A DNA stretch of 64,000 nt. Origin: Pontibacter roseus DSM 17521 (lineage in GTDB: Bacteria; Bacteroidota; Bacteroidia; Cytophagales; Hymenobacteraceae). The notes beneath the pieces are model-generated. The model worked only from the letters and a program-made list of their open reading frames with translations, ran no database searches and was not told the origin of the DNA. The translations under genes and the position numbers were made by a program. The number at the start of each line of letters is the position of its first letter. Positions within the stretch are counted from its first letter, which is position 1. This document shows, in pieces, positions 26,525 to 36,313 of this stretch. The stretch lies in assembly GCF_000373265.1 (NCBI RefSeq), contig NZ_KB890765.1, positions 556,685 through 620,684 of the forward strand, read 5' to 3'.

Positions 26525-27667
26525 CTATTTGACCAGGTGTTGGTACAGGCTGTTGGTGGCGGCCACTATCACCTTATTCAGTTCTTCCGTCTCGGGTTCG
26601 CTGCATCCGTTCGTAATCACGACGATGCCGAACTGCTCCTTCGGGTGGAAGAACATGGAGCTGTAGAGGCCATACGCTGTGCCGGTGTGGCCCACCATGG
26701 TTTTGCCCGGTATCAATTCTTTTTCGGTGGTCAGGGCCAGGGCGTAGCCGTTATCCGCGACAGGCTTTTGCATCCGTTTGGCGCTTTTGCGGGAGATGAT
26801 GCGGGTGTCCTGGTACTCGCCCAATTGCATGTGCATGGTCATGTATTTGGCCAAATCCGGTACGGAGATTTTCATACCACCAGTCGGGGAGAAAATAGGC
26901 GTGCTGTAGCCCATGACGTAGTTCCGGATTTCCTCGCTGCGGGGGTTGTAGGCGGAGTAGGAGGGGGTGAACTTGGCCGAGTCGGTGTCATAGGCGTAGA
27001 GGGTGGCGAAACGGCTCGCATCCAGGGAATCCACGCAATAGCCGCCGTACAAATCCAGTGGGTCCAGGATGTGCTTTTTCACATACTGGTCGAATCGCTC
27101 TCCTGTCTTCTTCTCGATAATGGTTCCGACCATGTTGAAATTCAGGTTGCAGTACTCATAGCCTTTGCCCGGTTCATAAGCGTTGTAGCACTTGGCCCAG
27201 TCGGGGTTTTTGGCGGGGTTGATGGCATCGAGCGTGAAATAGCCCTGGCTGTCGTTGATGCTAGAGGTATGGGAAAGCACCATTTTTAAGGTGATGACTG
27301 TGTTGGGGTATTTTGGGTTTCGTACTTTGAACCCTACCAAATCACTGAAATCATCGTTCAGGGACAGCTTGCCAGCTTCCACCAACTGCATGATGGCCGT
27401 GGCCGAAAAAGACTTGGAGATGGACGCAATCCGGAAGATATCGTCTAGGGCGAGCGGCGTCTGGGTTTCCCTGTTCTTCAAACCGAAAGCCTTGCTGTAA
27501 ACAATCTCTCCTTTTTTTACGACGGCAACCGACAGGCCCACCACATCATACTCCTGCATTATCGTTTGAATCTCCTTTTCGGCTTGCGCTGTCTGGGCAT
27601 ACCCCTTGCTGGTCAGGGCTAGTAGGAAAAGAACGGCGAGGAAAACTTTCTGGATGGCTGGTTTCAT
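26525..27667 (-). CDS. Serine hydrolase, class C beta-lactamase-like
   Basis: This 380-residue exported protein has a signal peptide (to about AYAQ, residue 25) and a beta-lactamase/penicillin-binding fold. The catalytic SxxK is Ser82-Ile-Ser-Lys85 in RIASISKSFSA, and the YxN motif is Tyr172-Cys-Asn174. A C-terminal HTG motif appears in MVGHTGTAYG. Proteins of this type are often D-aminopeptidases, esterases or peptidoglycan-recycling enzymes rather than true lactamases. The gene is monocistronic. An AGGTATAG octamer lies immediately upstream of the start. Confidence 0.9.
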   Translation of the reverse strand: MKPAIQKVFLAVLFLLALTSKGYAQTAQAEKEIQTIMQEYDVVGLSVAVVKKGEIVYSKAFGLKNRETQTPLALDDIFRIASISKSFSATAIMQLVEAGKLSLNDDFSDLVGFKVRNPKYPNTVITLKMVLSHTSSINDSQGYFTLDAINPAKNPDWAKCYNAYEPGKGYEYCNLNFNMVGTIIEKKTGERFDQYVKKHILDPLDLYGGYCVDSLDASRFATLYAYDTDSAKFTPSYSAYNPRSEEIRNYVMGYSTPIFSPTGGMKISVPDLAKYMTMHMQLGEYQDTRIISRKSAKRMQKPVADNGYALALTTEKELIPGKTMVGHTGTAYGLYSSMFFHPKEQFGIVVITNGCSEPETEELNKVIVAATNSLYQHLVK

Positions 27668-27894
27668 CAGGTATAGAAGAGAGTGAAGACAAATGAAACC
27701 AATTGTCGTGAAAGTTAAAAATCAAATCTTTCGCCCGGCTAGTGCGGGGGCAAAGACAACGGCTTTCTGATTATGTATAGGCTATACCTCCTACACAGAA
27801 GAGGAGCACTAAATGGCGGGGTTGATGTACGCTATACCTAAATTTGGTTTAAGAGTGATAGTACGCATTCGAAAAGCGATTTTCTCGTGCCAAG

Positions 27895-28182
27895 TTATAC
27901 CTGCACGTGCATACTTGAAATGCCCAGCGCGGCCAACACGCGGCTCCTTACATTCAAAGCGCCGATGATGCGGCTGACAGGCACTGGCTTCATCCGGATA
28001 AGGGTAGGTATGGCAATGATGCCCGCCTCCTCTGCCTTGTCAGGGTCTTTCTGAATGTCGATTATTTCGAGCTGATAGTTTCCATTTAAGTTTTCCCTGC
28101 AGATTTTAACGATTGTGTCCACGGCCTCGATTGAAGTGAGGCTGTGGCCATTGATGTAGAGCTGAAATACATGCTTGCTCAT
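27895..28182 (-). CDS. kaiB: KaiB family protein
   Basis: This 95-residue protein is a KaiB homologue. It shares LYING near residues 8-12, IIDIQKDPDKAEE near 40-52, the cis-Pro segment AIPTL (57-61) and SRIIG (70-74). KaiB has a thioredoxin-like fold that in cyanobacteria switches states to bind KaiC. Comparing with my recollection of Synechococcus KaiB, the position of Gly88 is Ala85 here and that of Asp90 is Gly87; Ala at the former is a known fold-switch mutation. It lies 63 bp downstream of kaiC on the same strand. No kaiA is seen. Confidence 0.93.
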   Translation of the reverse strand: MSKHVFQLYINGHSLTSIEAVDTIVKICRENLNGNYQLEIIDIQKDPDKAEEAGIIAIPTLIRMKPVPVSRIIGALNVRSRVLAALGISSMHVQV

Positions 28183-28245
28183 TATTTGGTTTTGGCTAAA
28201 AGTGTTGGTTACTGCCGGCGAGTAAGGTATGCCGTGAACAAGGCT

Positions 28246-29709
28246 CTACTCGAGCTTGATGAGCATGGGGTTGCCCGTCAGGATGCCGCTGATGCCCTCG
28301 AAGTGTCTCCCTATGTTTGCCCCCTGGTCTGTGATGGAGAATTTCCGGATAGAAGAATCGTGCCTGGAGCCCCGCATTTTGAGTACAGCGATGCTGCGTT
28401 GCATCTCGCCCGACATCTCTACATAGCGCAGTAGGATGATGGTGTCCGTGATGGGAGAGATGTTCCCCTCTGTATCGGAGGTGCCGCCCGCCAGCAATGG
28501 GGTGTTGGACGTGAACATGCCGGTGATTTCCTGATGCTTGAGGTAAGAGGTAAAGGCAATGATAAACTCTCGGAAGCCTTTGTCGCCGGAAGTGCGCGAC
28601 AGAGCGGAAAGACTGTCGATGGCGATTCGGTCCGGTTTGAAGTTTTTCACTACTTCCTGTATGTTGATGAAGTGGTCTTCCAAAGAGGAAATCTCCGGGT
28701 AGATGCAAATCACTTTCAGCAGTCCTTCTTCCTCTAGCTGGTTGAAATCGATGCCCCAGCCGGCTGCGTTCCGGTATAGTTGCTCGCAGCTTTCCTCAAA
28801 AGCCATGAGTAGGCAGCGTTCTTTATTCGCGCGTATCCCGTTGATGAAGTTGGCTACCAGCAAGGTTTTGCCGGCCCCGATTGCCCCGGAGACCAGGTTG
28901 ATGGAGCCTTTGTAAAACCCGCCGTTTATCATCTCATCCAGTGCAGGTATGCCAGAGGTGATTCGCTCGTTAGATGAGACGTGCTTCAGGTTCATGGCCG
29001 AAAGCGGGATGATGACGATGGCCTTCTCCGGGTTGATGGAAAACGGGTTCTCCCCTTTTTCGTGGTTGCTCCCCCTGAACTTCAGGATTTCGATGGTTCG
29101 TCTGCGCTTCTCGTTATGCAGCACATTGCGGAGGATAACCACGTTGTCTGTCAAAAACTCTTCCACCCCGAAGCGTGTGATTTTCCCGTATTCCTCCAGC
29201 CGTTCGGCCGTAATGATGGACGTGGCACCCAAACGCGACAAGGTCAGGGCCACCTGTATCAACTCCCGCCGTATGGTATGCATCTCTTCGTGAAACTGCG
29301 TGAAAATGCTGCCTATGGAATCGATGACCACCCGCTGTGCCTTGCATTTCCGTACGGCGCTCTCCAGCCGGATGCGGAAGGCGCTCAGGTCAAAATCGCC
29401 GACAGCGATTATCACCTCTTCCTTGGGGGCGGCATCCACAAAAATCCACTTCCCTTCTTTCTCCCAGGTGTCTATATCCCAGTTAAAGCTTTTTAGGTTT
29501 TTCCGGATATCATCTACCTGTTCTTCAAACGTGACGAAAACACCTGGCTGGTTGAACAACTGAATTCCTAACGCCAGGAATTGTGCTCCAAAGAGCGTTT
29601 TGGCGCTGCCAGAACTTCCCGCTACGAGGGTGGTGCGGCCAATGGGCAATCCGCCATGGGAGATATGATCGAAGGAAGCGTTTCCTGTTTCTAGTTTTTG
29701 AAGGTTCAT
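28246..29709 (-). CDS. kaiC: KaiC family ATPase (two RecA-like domains)
   Basis: This 487-residue protein has the double-domain KaiC layout. CI Walker A is GSSGSAKT (31-38) with catalytic Glu pair 62-63 in VTFEEQ; CII Walker A is GAIGAGKT (275-282) with Glu305-306 in AFEES. The CII phosphosite area reads NISPITDT: by alignment Thr413 and Ser418 match Thr426 and Ser431 of Synechococcus KaiC, but Pro419 replaces Thr432. The chain ends at PMLIKLE, before the A-loop and KaiA-binding tail. I chose ATG 29709 because the 15 codons upstream do not fit the family. It precedes kaiB. Confidence 0.93.
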   Translation of the reverse strand: MNLQKLETGNASFDHISHGGLPIGRTTLVAGSSGSAKTLFGAQFLALGIQLFNQPGVFVTFEEQVDDIRKNLKSFNWDIDTWEKEGKWIFVDAAPKEEVIIAVGDFDLSAFRIRLESAVRKCKAQRVVIDSIGSIFTQFHEEMHTIRRELIQVALTLSRLGATSIITAERLEEYGKITRFGVEEFLTDNVVILRNVLHNEKRRRTIEILKFRGSNHEKGENPFSINPEKAIVIIPLSAMNLKHVSSNERITSGIPALDEMINGGFYKGSINLVSGAIGAGKTLLVANFINGIRANKERCLLMAFEESCEQLYRNAAGWGIDFNQLEEEGLLKVICIYPEISSLEDHFINIQEVVKNFKPDRIAIDSLSALSRTSGDKGFREFIIAFTSYLKHQEITGMFTSNTPLLAGGTSDTEGNISPITDTIILLRYVEMSGEMQRSIAVLKMRGSRHDSSIRKFSITDQGANIGRHFEGISGILTGNPMLIKLE

Positions 29710-29999
29710 AGGCAAACGTAAGCGGTTGTGGAAGTGGAGGTATGGTGTGAACATACAGGTCTAGGTGTTACCATGATAGGTAGTTATAATGGGCTTTAAG
29801 GTAAAGTACAGCGAACCTCTCTGTGTCTGTCCACGTCCGAGAACATCTATACCCGTGTTAAGGGAGTGGCTACCGGTTTGAATCAGTCACATGCAGCTGC
29901 ATGAATCCCCGAGTCTGACATAACCGACAAAGGGATGTACAAAGGTGTGAGGTATAGGAGGGGAATACTTTACATACTTGTTCCAGTATGTATCAAATG

Positions 30000-30566
30000 T
30001 TACAGGTTTTCGAGCACGCTCTCCCGTTTGTCTTTGATGTGCCTGTAAAACGTGGGAGAAAGGCCCGTCACTTTCTTGAACTGGGCGGACAGGTGGGCGA
30101 CACTGCTGTAATGCAGGCGATGGGCGATTTCGGTAAGGGTGAGTTCATCATAAAACAGCAGCTCCTTTGCTTTCTCTATCTTGTGGATGATGATGAATTG
30201 CTGAATGGTGATGCCTTTGACCTCTGAGAATATATTAGCCAGGTAGTTGTAGTTGTAGCCCAGCTTCTCGCTGATGTAGACGGAGTAATTCACGTTCGGC
30301 TGTTCTTCCGAGGAATGAATGAGGTCCGTTATCAGCGTCTTGATTTTATCTATCAGTTTGCTTTTGCTGTCGTCCAGCAGTTCCAAACCGGTTTTGCTCA
30401 GGTTTTCCTTTAGCTGTTCCAGCTGGATGTCAGTGATGTCTTTGTGAATTTCAACCACGCCCAGGTCAACCACCACATACTCTGATTGCAAACCCAGGTT
30501 TAGGAGCTCTTTCTGCACCAGCGCTTTGCAGCGGTTACTGACCATGTACTTGATGTATAGCTTCAT
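30000..30566 (-). CDS. AraC family transcriptional regulator
   Basis: This 188-residue protein has a short N-terminal region (about 1-85) and an AraC-type DNA-binding domain (about 95-185: YNYNYLANIFSEVKG, then LTEIAHRLHYSSVAHLSAQF and KKVTGLSPTFYRH). The N-terminal MKLYIKYMVSNRCK pattern is common to a group of short AraC regulators in Bacteroidota. It is encoded on the same strand upstream of kaiC, 290 bp away, and could control the kaiCB pair or be independent. That link is inferred only from position. Confidence 0.9.
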   Translation of the reverse strand: MKLYIKYMVSNRCKALVQKELLNLGLQSEYVVVDLGVVEIHKDITDIQLEQLKENLSKTGLELLDDSKSKLIDKIKTLITDLIHSSEEQPNVNYSVYISEKLGYNYNYLANIFSEVKGITIQQFIIIHKIEKAKELLFYDELTLTEIAHRLHYSSVAHLSAQFKKVTGLSPTFYRHIKDKRESVLENL

Positions 30567-31161
30567 TGATTTTTGTAAAGTGCATGCTCGCGTCCGGGAG
30601 CATGGTACGGTGGCGTCGCTGGAAGATGAGTCAAAACCTGGCGCGACGCAGAAGACAATGAGAGCGGGAATTTACCAGATACTGTCAAACAGTCCTGATG
30701 TTCGTACCTATGACGTTTACACAGCTACATTAATTCATTAACCAATAAAGTATTCCGAAAACATCCAGTAGCATGAAAAGATAAGATATCCTTTAGCTGC
30801 TTCTGTCAACCAGAATGCCCTATACCTGCAATCTACAAAGGTTTAAGCCGAAACCTGGCATTCCAATGATTTATATTTAGCGGCCTCTACACGCACGTGT
30901 CAGGTATAGCAGTCCGAGGATTGTATTGAAAATCCTCCTAGGATGCTTCAGCAGGTATAGCAGGGGAGGACTTATCATTTTCACATCAACATGTAGCCAA
31001 GAGTTGTGCATGGTCTTGCGTCTGGCCAAAAGGGAATACATCTTGTGGATTGTACTTTCTCTGAAAACCGCCACATTTCGCACCGTCCCCAAAGGAAATT
31101 TCGAAGCGAATAAGTACATTGACAGGAGAAAACAAAATCCATCCCCCTATACCTGAGGTCA
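30567..31161. other. 595-bp intergenic region without a gene
   Basis: No gene is seen. Four octamers lie here: CTATACCT near 30820 and 31146, and AGGTATAG near 30902 and 30954. The last two are about 52 bases apart and each is followed by CAG. Confidence 0.5.
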
Positions 31162-32472
31162 ATGGCAGAAACAAAGCATCAAAACAGAAGCCAGATAAAA
31201 GTAGGGCTATATGCCGCCGTGGTGGTTTTTCTTGCCTACACCATGATTTTCGGGTTCCGGAAGTCTTTCACGGTGGCCACCTTCGATGGGATTGAAATAG
31301 CCGGCTATAGCTACAAGACGATTCTGGTCATTAGCCAGGTACTGGGCTACCTGCTCGCCAAGTTCTACGGCATCAAGTACATCTCGGAACTCAAGCGGAC
31401 GGGCCGGGGGAGCGTGATTTTGCTCCTCACAGGTATAGCCTGGGCCAGCTGGTTACTTTTTGCGTTGGTGCCGGTGCCGTACAACATCGTGTTTCTGTTC
31501 ATCAACGGCTTTCCGCTGGGCATGCTGTGGGGAGTGGTGTTCTCGTACGTGGAGGGCCGACGGAGCACTGACTTCATTGGGGCGACACTGGCGGTGAGCT
31601 TCATCTTCGCCTCCGGCTTTGTCAAGTCTGTGGGAGCCTGGCTGATGGTGGAGTTTGGCGTGTCGGAGTTCTGGGTGCCGTTCTATACCGGTCTGGTTTT
31701 CGCGCTGCCGCTCCTGCTCTTCGTTTTCCTGATGGAGCGGATTCCACCTCCCAGCGAAGAGGACATCCGGCATCGGACAGAGCGCGTAGCCATGACCGAG
31801 GCCGACCGCAAAGGCTTCGTGAAAGAGTTCTTTGCAGGTATAGTAGCCTGCGTGCTCATTTACTGCTTTGCGACCATCTTCCGGGACATCCGCGATAACT
31901 TCGGGGCTGAGATGTGGAAGGAGCTGGGGTACTTCAACCAACCGGCCATTTTCTCCCAAACGGAAACGCCCATCACGCTGATTATCCTGGTGTTGATTGG
32001 CAGCATGGTGCTCATCAAAAACAACTACAAAGCCCTGCAGACGGCACATGTTTTCATCCTGATTGGCTTCACGATTGCCGGGATTTCCACCTTGCTTTTT
32101 ACCGTTCAATCCATAGCGCCCATCTGGTGGATGATGCTCGTCGGGCTGGGCCTGTACATGGTCTACATTCCGTTCAACGCCGTGTTCTTCGACCGGCTCA
32201 TCTCCACGTTCAGGTACACCGGCAACGTGGGCTTCCTGATTTACCTGGCTGATTCGTTTGGGTACGTGGGCAGCGTGGGGGTGCTGTTCAGCAAAGAGAT
32301 TTTCAAGGTGCAGCTGAACTGGGTCACCTTCTTCTCCAACAGCGTGATAGGCCTCTCGGCCATCGGCATACTGCTCACGGCCTTTTCCATGGTGTATTTT
32401 GGGAGGAAGTATAAGCGACTTATGCATAAAGAATTCAACGAGCTAAAGCCTGTGGAGACGTTGCAGGTATGA
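31162..32472 (+). CDS. DUF5690 family MFS-like membrane protein
   Basis: This 436-residue protein has about 12 hydrophobic helices and resembles the DUF5690 family of MFS-like transporters. The first helices carry YTMIFGFRKSFTVATF near residues 27-42 and GYSYKTILVISQVLGY near 48-63. A central cytoplasmic loop (EDIRHRTERVAMTEADR) separates the two halves. The substrate is unknown. It is monocistronic, and it ends five bases after a partial GGTAT element. The two in-frame AGGTATAG copies both encode Gly-Ile. Confidence 0.8.
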   Translation: MAETKHQNRSQIKVGLYAAVVVFLAYTMIFGFRKSFTVATFDGIEIAGYSYKTILVISQVLGYLLAKFYGIKYISELKRTGRGSVILLLTGIAWASWLLFALVPVPYNIVFLFINGFPLGMLWGVVFSYVEGRRSTDFIGATLAVSFIFASGFVKSVGAWLMVEFGVSEFWVPFYTGLVFALPLLLFVFLMERIPPPSEEDIRHRTERVAMTEADRKGFVKEFFAGIVACVLIYCFATIFRDIRDNFGAEMWKELGYFNQPAIFSQTETPITLIILVLIGSMVLIKNNYKALQTAHVFILIGFTIAGISTLLFTVQSIAPIWWMMLVGLGLYMVYIPFNAVFFDRLISTFRYTGNVGFLIYLADSFGYVGSVGVLFSKEIFKVQLNWVTFFSNSVIGLSAIGILLTAFSMVYFGRKYKRLMHKEFNELKPVETLQV

Positions 32473-32902
32473 GTACTGCGTTTTGTATGTAAGGTATAGA
32501 TTCCTGCTAACGCGATTTGATATATTCCTTACCAGCTGTAAGCATCAGCGTTAATTCTTCTCGCAAGTAGTACTGCTGATTGCCTGTAACCAGTCATCCG
32601 CTGTGCTCCACACAGAAAAAGACCTCTGCAGATTTCAGTCAATGTAACTTACATATAGTTCCTCAAGAGTGGCTAGCACTGTATTTTGCTGAGACTTGCA
32701 ATTGATGTTGCCATAGACTTACCTGTTAAGTTGGATAGGAGGTGAAATATGATAATATTCTAAGTAGTGGGAGCGCTGTTCTTCTTTTAAAGTATAGGTT
32801 TTTAATGCGTTAATGTATATGCTATTTGTATTATACCAAAACTAAATAATATGGATATAGTATATAAATTACTGAACTTTTCAAACTTTAATTTGAAATA
32901 AT
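32473..32902. other. AT-rich intergenic region without a gene
   Basis: No gene is seen in these 430 bases, which are clearly richer in A and T than the flanking genes. One AGGTATAG lies near 32492. The region must carry the promoter of the DUF937-OmpA gene. Confidence 0.5.
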
Positions 32903-34153
32903 ATGGCAAACTTACTCGAGTCATTACAGGGATTCATAAACCCGGAGCTCATATCAAGAACCAGCAGCGAGTTAGGCGAGAGTGAGCCTGCAACAGCTAA
33001 GGCTTTTGGCGGGATATTGCCTGCCGTCTTAGGCGGCTTGGTCAGTCGTACGTCTGAGCCGGGTGCCATGGGGTCTATTTTTAACCTGATTCGGCAGAAC
33101 GGCGAAAGCACGTTGTCAAACCTGAGTAACACTGTTCCGGGTGCTCCCGGAAGTACTGCACCTGCCGGAAACCAGTTCCTATCCGAGATTTTCGGCAACA
33201 ACCTAAATGGCGTAAGCAATGCGCTCAGCAATTTCGCGGGCATAAAATCCACATCCGTTGCGGCCATCCTTGGCTACATAGCACCCTTGGTATTAGGTTT
33301 CTTGGGGAGGAAGACCCAAGAGGATAACCTGGACGAAGCTGGGCTAAGCAGCTACCTGAGCAGTCAGAAGTCAAGCATCATGAGTGCCCTTCCTGCCGGG
33401 CTCGGCAGCGTTCTGGGCTTGGGAGGTTTGACTGGCGCAAACACTGCAGCTAGTGCCGCCGCTCCACATGTTGAGCGACCACACCACGTTGCCACTGCCG
33501 AAAGAGTCCACCATACCTCAGAGCCTGAGAAAAAAACAAACTGGCTATGGCCTGTGCTGCTTGGCCTCGCAGCCCTCCTGTTGCTTGTATTCGGATTGCG
33601 TTCCTGTGACGAAGACACAGATACGGATACAGCCGCAGTGACTACGGAGCCTGTCAGAACAGAAGAGGAGAGAATGGAGCCAAGGGAATCAGGTGTAGCT
33701 CTTACTGAAAGGGAGATTCCAGGAGGTGTTGTGCTCAACATTCCGCCAGATGGTATAGAAAGCAGACTGGTAGCGTTTATTGAGGACGATAACAAAGTGC
33801 CCGATAAAACCAGCTGGTTCAGTTTTGACCGCCTGCACTTTGAAACCGGTAGCGCCCGAATACAACCTCAATCGCAGGAACAGATTGACAATATTGTCAA
33901 GATACTAAAGGCCTACCCACAGGTGAATATCAAAATTGGCGGCTATACCGATAACGTTGGACAGCCTGCTGCCAATCTCAAGCTTTCCCAAAGCAGGGCC
34001 GAAGCTGTGAAAGAGGCTATTCAGCAGCAAGGTATAGACGCCTCCCGATTGGAGGCGGAAGGGTATGGCGAACAACACCCCGTTGCTGACAACACAACTG
34101 AGGAGGGCCGTACCCAAAACCGGCGTATCGATGTCTTGGTAACCAAAAAGTAA
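32903..34153 (+). CDS. DUF937 and OmpA domain fusion protein
   Basis: This 416-residue protein has an N-terminal DUF937 domain (about 1-170) with Gly- and Ala-rich segments such as GGILPAVLGGLVSR. One membrane helix (about 212-230, NWLWPVLLGLAALLLLVFG) follows, then a linker and a C-terminal OmpA peptidoglycan-binding domain (about 290-416: FDRLHFETGSARIQP, GGYTDNVG, LSQSRAEAV, NRRIDVLV). There is no signal peptide, so DUF937 should be cytoplasmic and OmpA periplasmic. It may anchor the inner membrane to the cell wall. A perfect terminator follows the gene. Confidence 0.88.
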   Translation: MANLLESLQGFINPELISRTSSELGESEPATAKAFGGILPAVLGGLVSRTSEPGAMGSIFNLIRQNGESTLSNLSNTVPGAPGSTAPAGNQFLSEIFGNNLNGVSNALSNFAGIKSTSVAAILGYIAPLVLGFLGRKTQEDNLDEAGLSSYLSSQKSSIMSALPAGLGSVLGLGGLTGANTAASAAAPHVERPHHVATAERVHHTSEPEKKTNWLWPVLLGLAALLLLVFGLRSCDEDTDTDTAAVTTEPVRTEEERMEPRESGVALTEREIPGGVVLNIPPDGIESRLVAFIEDDNKVPDKTSWFSFDRLHFETGSARIQPQSQEQIDNIVKILKAYPQVNIKIGGYTDNVGQPAANLKLSQSRAEAVKEAIQQQGIDASRLEAEGYGEQHPVADNTTEEGRTQNRRIDVLVTKK

Positions 34154-34196
34154 CAGTTATCGGGTTTTCATCCAGAAGTAGATACCTAAATAAAAA

Positions 34197-34228
34197 AGGC
34201 AGGAGAGACGGATTCGTCTCTCCTGCCT
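34197..34228. terminator. Rho-independent terminator between convergent genes
   Basis: AGGCAGGAGAGACG (34197-34210) pairs perfectly with CGTCTCTCCTGCCT (34215-34228) around GATT. A-rich bases precede it and TTTTATTT follows, so it can serve both directions. Confidence 0.95.
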
Positions 34229-34263
34229 GCTTTTATTTAGGCATAGTTGCGCTGAAACAGCCG

Positions 34264-35145
34264 TTACCTTACCGTGAAACCCTGCATGGTGTATAGTATA
34301 CCAAGACCTAGAGATTGATTATACTGGACACCAGTATCCTGGTCATGGTCATAGATTAAGTTGCCCATCAGGTTCACATTGATGTAGCGGTTGACTTTGG
34401 CCGTTAGTACGGCATTGAACATGTGGTCGATTTGCTTTCCGGAAAGTTCCTGGTAGTTAATGTAGGCCATGTAGTTCAGCCTGAGATTCACGTTGGTGAG
34501 TACATCCCGATTGTAAGTGGCCTGTATCATGGCAGCCAACCATTCCGTTCGCACGCTTTTACCTTCCGGCACGCCATAGCGCTCGTTTGCTGCCACCGCG
34601 TCATCCGCTAAAAAAGTAAAGCGGGGAGCAAATGGGCTCAGGCGCAGCGAGAAATACGGATTGGGTTTATACTCTGCACCTAGCGCAAAAGTAAGGAAGC
34701 CAGGGGATAGGAAGTTGGAAATCAGCCGGTCATTTCCGTCGGCGTCTATGTCATACTCATAGCCCTTCGCAAACTGAGAAAGGAAATTAGCAGAAACAAA
34801 CGCATTCCAGTCAGAAGAGATGGCATAGCCATACTTGGAATCCAGGTATAGGCGGTCGATGCTTTTGCGCTTTTCTTCTCCTTTGTTTTTGAGCAATCCG
34901 TACTGCATTTGCACCGCATTGTCCCACGATATTTTGCCACTGACATAATCAGCTCGGGCATCCAGATTTGCATTGAATGCAATGGAGCTGATACCGCCTG
35001 CTTTCCAGTTGTCGCTGAACGCAGCCTGGTTTAAGTTTATACCTGCTGCGAAGGTTCTTCTCCAGGTTGTGTCGGCTTCTGTCTGGGCAAATACCATGGC
35101 AGAGTTTACCAATAGGATAAACAGTAACAGTATAGATTTTTTCAT
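34264..35145 (-). CDS. DUF3078 outer membrane beta-barrel protein
   Basis: This 293-residue exported protein has a signal peptide (hydrophobic run ending VFAQT, about residue 21) and the DUF3078 signature: WRRTFAAGINLNQAAFSDNW near 27-46, GGISSIAFN and LDSKYGYAISSDWNAF. Alternating hydrophobic strands and a C-terminal aromatic/basic end (QGFTVR) suggest an outer membrane beta-barrel. The role is unknown. The gene is on the opposite strand from the DUF937-OmpA gene, and a shared terminator separates them. Confidence 0.9.
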   Translation of the reverse strand: MKKSILLLFILLVNSAMVFAQTEADTTWRRTFAAGINLNQAAFSDNWKAGGISSIAFNANLDARADYVSGKISWDNAVQMQYGLLKNKGEEKRKSIDRLYLDSKYGYAISSDWNAFVSANFLSQFAKGYEYDIDADGNDRLISNFLSPGFLTFALGAEYKPNPYFSLRLSPFAPRFTFLADDAVAANERYGVPEGKSVRTEWLAAMIQATYNRDVLTNVNLRLNYMAYINYQELSGKQIDHMFNAVLTAKVNRYINVNLMGNLIYDHDQDTGVQYNQSLGLGILYTMQGFTVR

Positions 35146-35458
35146 GTGAATGGGTATAAAGTTTTGAAATTGAAATGTGTCTTATTCAAGGTGGTTGTCT
35201 GTATTCCCCTCTGTGCATGTCCAAGGGTAGTATGTAAGTATTTTATAAACTTCTCTAGCTCAGAAGATGCTTAATCGATTGTTTCATGCTTAAATCAGTA
35301 GTCCTGTTAGTTCATTGCTGCAAAGCTAGTATAGGCGGGAAAGGCGCTTCGGATTTGGTATAACTACGTGTATAAATAAGTATAAAGTACTTACTAAAAT
35401 ATACTAATACAGTTACGAGAAGACATTGTTTCATTACACACTTGCATGCCATACAGCT
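35146..35458. other. 313-bp intergenic region without a gene
   Basis: No gene is seen. The region is AT-rich toward its right end and lies between divergent DUF3078 and SDR genes, so it should hold both promoters. Confidence 0.5.
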
Positions 35459-36220
35459 ATGAAGAAATTAGAAAACAAAGTAGCCATCATCACAGGAGGT
35501 GCCGGCAGTATTGGCCAAATCACAGCCCAGCTTTTTCTAGAGGAAGGGGCCAGGGTCATGCTGGTCGACCTGAACGAGGACGCCTTGCAACAGGCTGTCA
35601 GGGAACTAGGCGGCGAAAACGTGAAGTACAGCGCTGCCGATGTATCGAAGTCAGAAGACGTGCGGCGCTACGTGGATGCCACTGTCAAGGCCTTCGGTAA
35701 GATTGATATGTTCTTCAACAACGCCGGCATTGAGGGGGTGGTGAAACCAATCACAGAGTACCCGGAGGATATGTTCGACAAAGTAATTGCGGTCAATGTG
35801 AAGGGCGCCTGGCTGGGTATAAAGCATGTGTTGCCGCAGATGAACAATGGAGGCAGCATCATCAACTCCTCTTCGATAGCAGGCATCAACGGCAGCCCCA
35901 ATGTGAGCGCCTACATCACGAGCAAGCACGCCGTGGTCGGTATCATGCGGGCGGCAGCGGTGGAGGCCGCGCCCAGGAAAATCAGGGTGAACTCCGTGCA
36001 TCCTTCGCCGGTGGACAACCAAATGATGCGGTCTCTGGAGGAAGGCTTTGCCCCGGGCCAGGCCGAGGCAGCCAAGAAAGAATTGGAGAACACTATTCCG
36101 CTGGGCAGGTATGCCGAACCGGAGGAGATTGCGCAACTGGTCCTGTTTCTGGCCAGCGACGACAGCCGTTTTATCACCGGTACCACCCAGGTGATTGATG
36201 GTGGGTTGAGTGTCCAGTAA
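35459..36220 (+). CDS. SDR family NAD(P)-dependent oxidoreductase
   Basis: This 253-residue enzyme is a classical short-chain dehydrogenase. The cofactor motif is TGGAGSIG near residues 13-20, with NNAG near 85-88, catalytic Ser in NSSSIAG and the Tyr/Lys pair in YITSK near 151-155. It ends with the typical TTQVIDGGLSVQ. The substrate is unknown. ATG 35459 is preferred because MKKLENKVAIITGG begins the family core and matches the start of the partial SDR at 63504. No operon partner is clear; the FMN reductase follows 93 bp later. Confidence 0.93.
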   Translation: MKKLENKVAIITGGAGSIGQITAQLFLEEGARVMLVDLNEDALQQAVRELGGENVKYSAADVSKSEDVRRYVDATVKAFGKIDMFFNNAGIEGVVKPITEYPEDMFDKVIAVNVKGAWLGIKHVLPQMNNGGSIINSSSIAGINGSPNVSAYITSKHAVVGIMRAAAVEAAPRKIRVNSVHPSPVDNQMMRSLEEGFAPGQAEAAKKELENTIPLGRYAEPEEIAQLVLFLASDDSRFITGTTQVIDGGLSVQ

Positions 36221-36313
36221 GGATTGACCTAATCGTATGCGACCCCGCTGCAGCCGAATCCGTAGATGTGACAGAGGCGGACATGCTGCCCGATACTATA
36301 CCCGATAGACCCG

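Noticed and set aside
29713..29720. Perfect TAnnTTTG on the minus strand just before kaiC
   Set aside because: It lies only four bases before the chosen start codon, so transcription would begin inside the gene.
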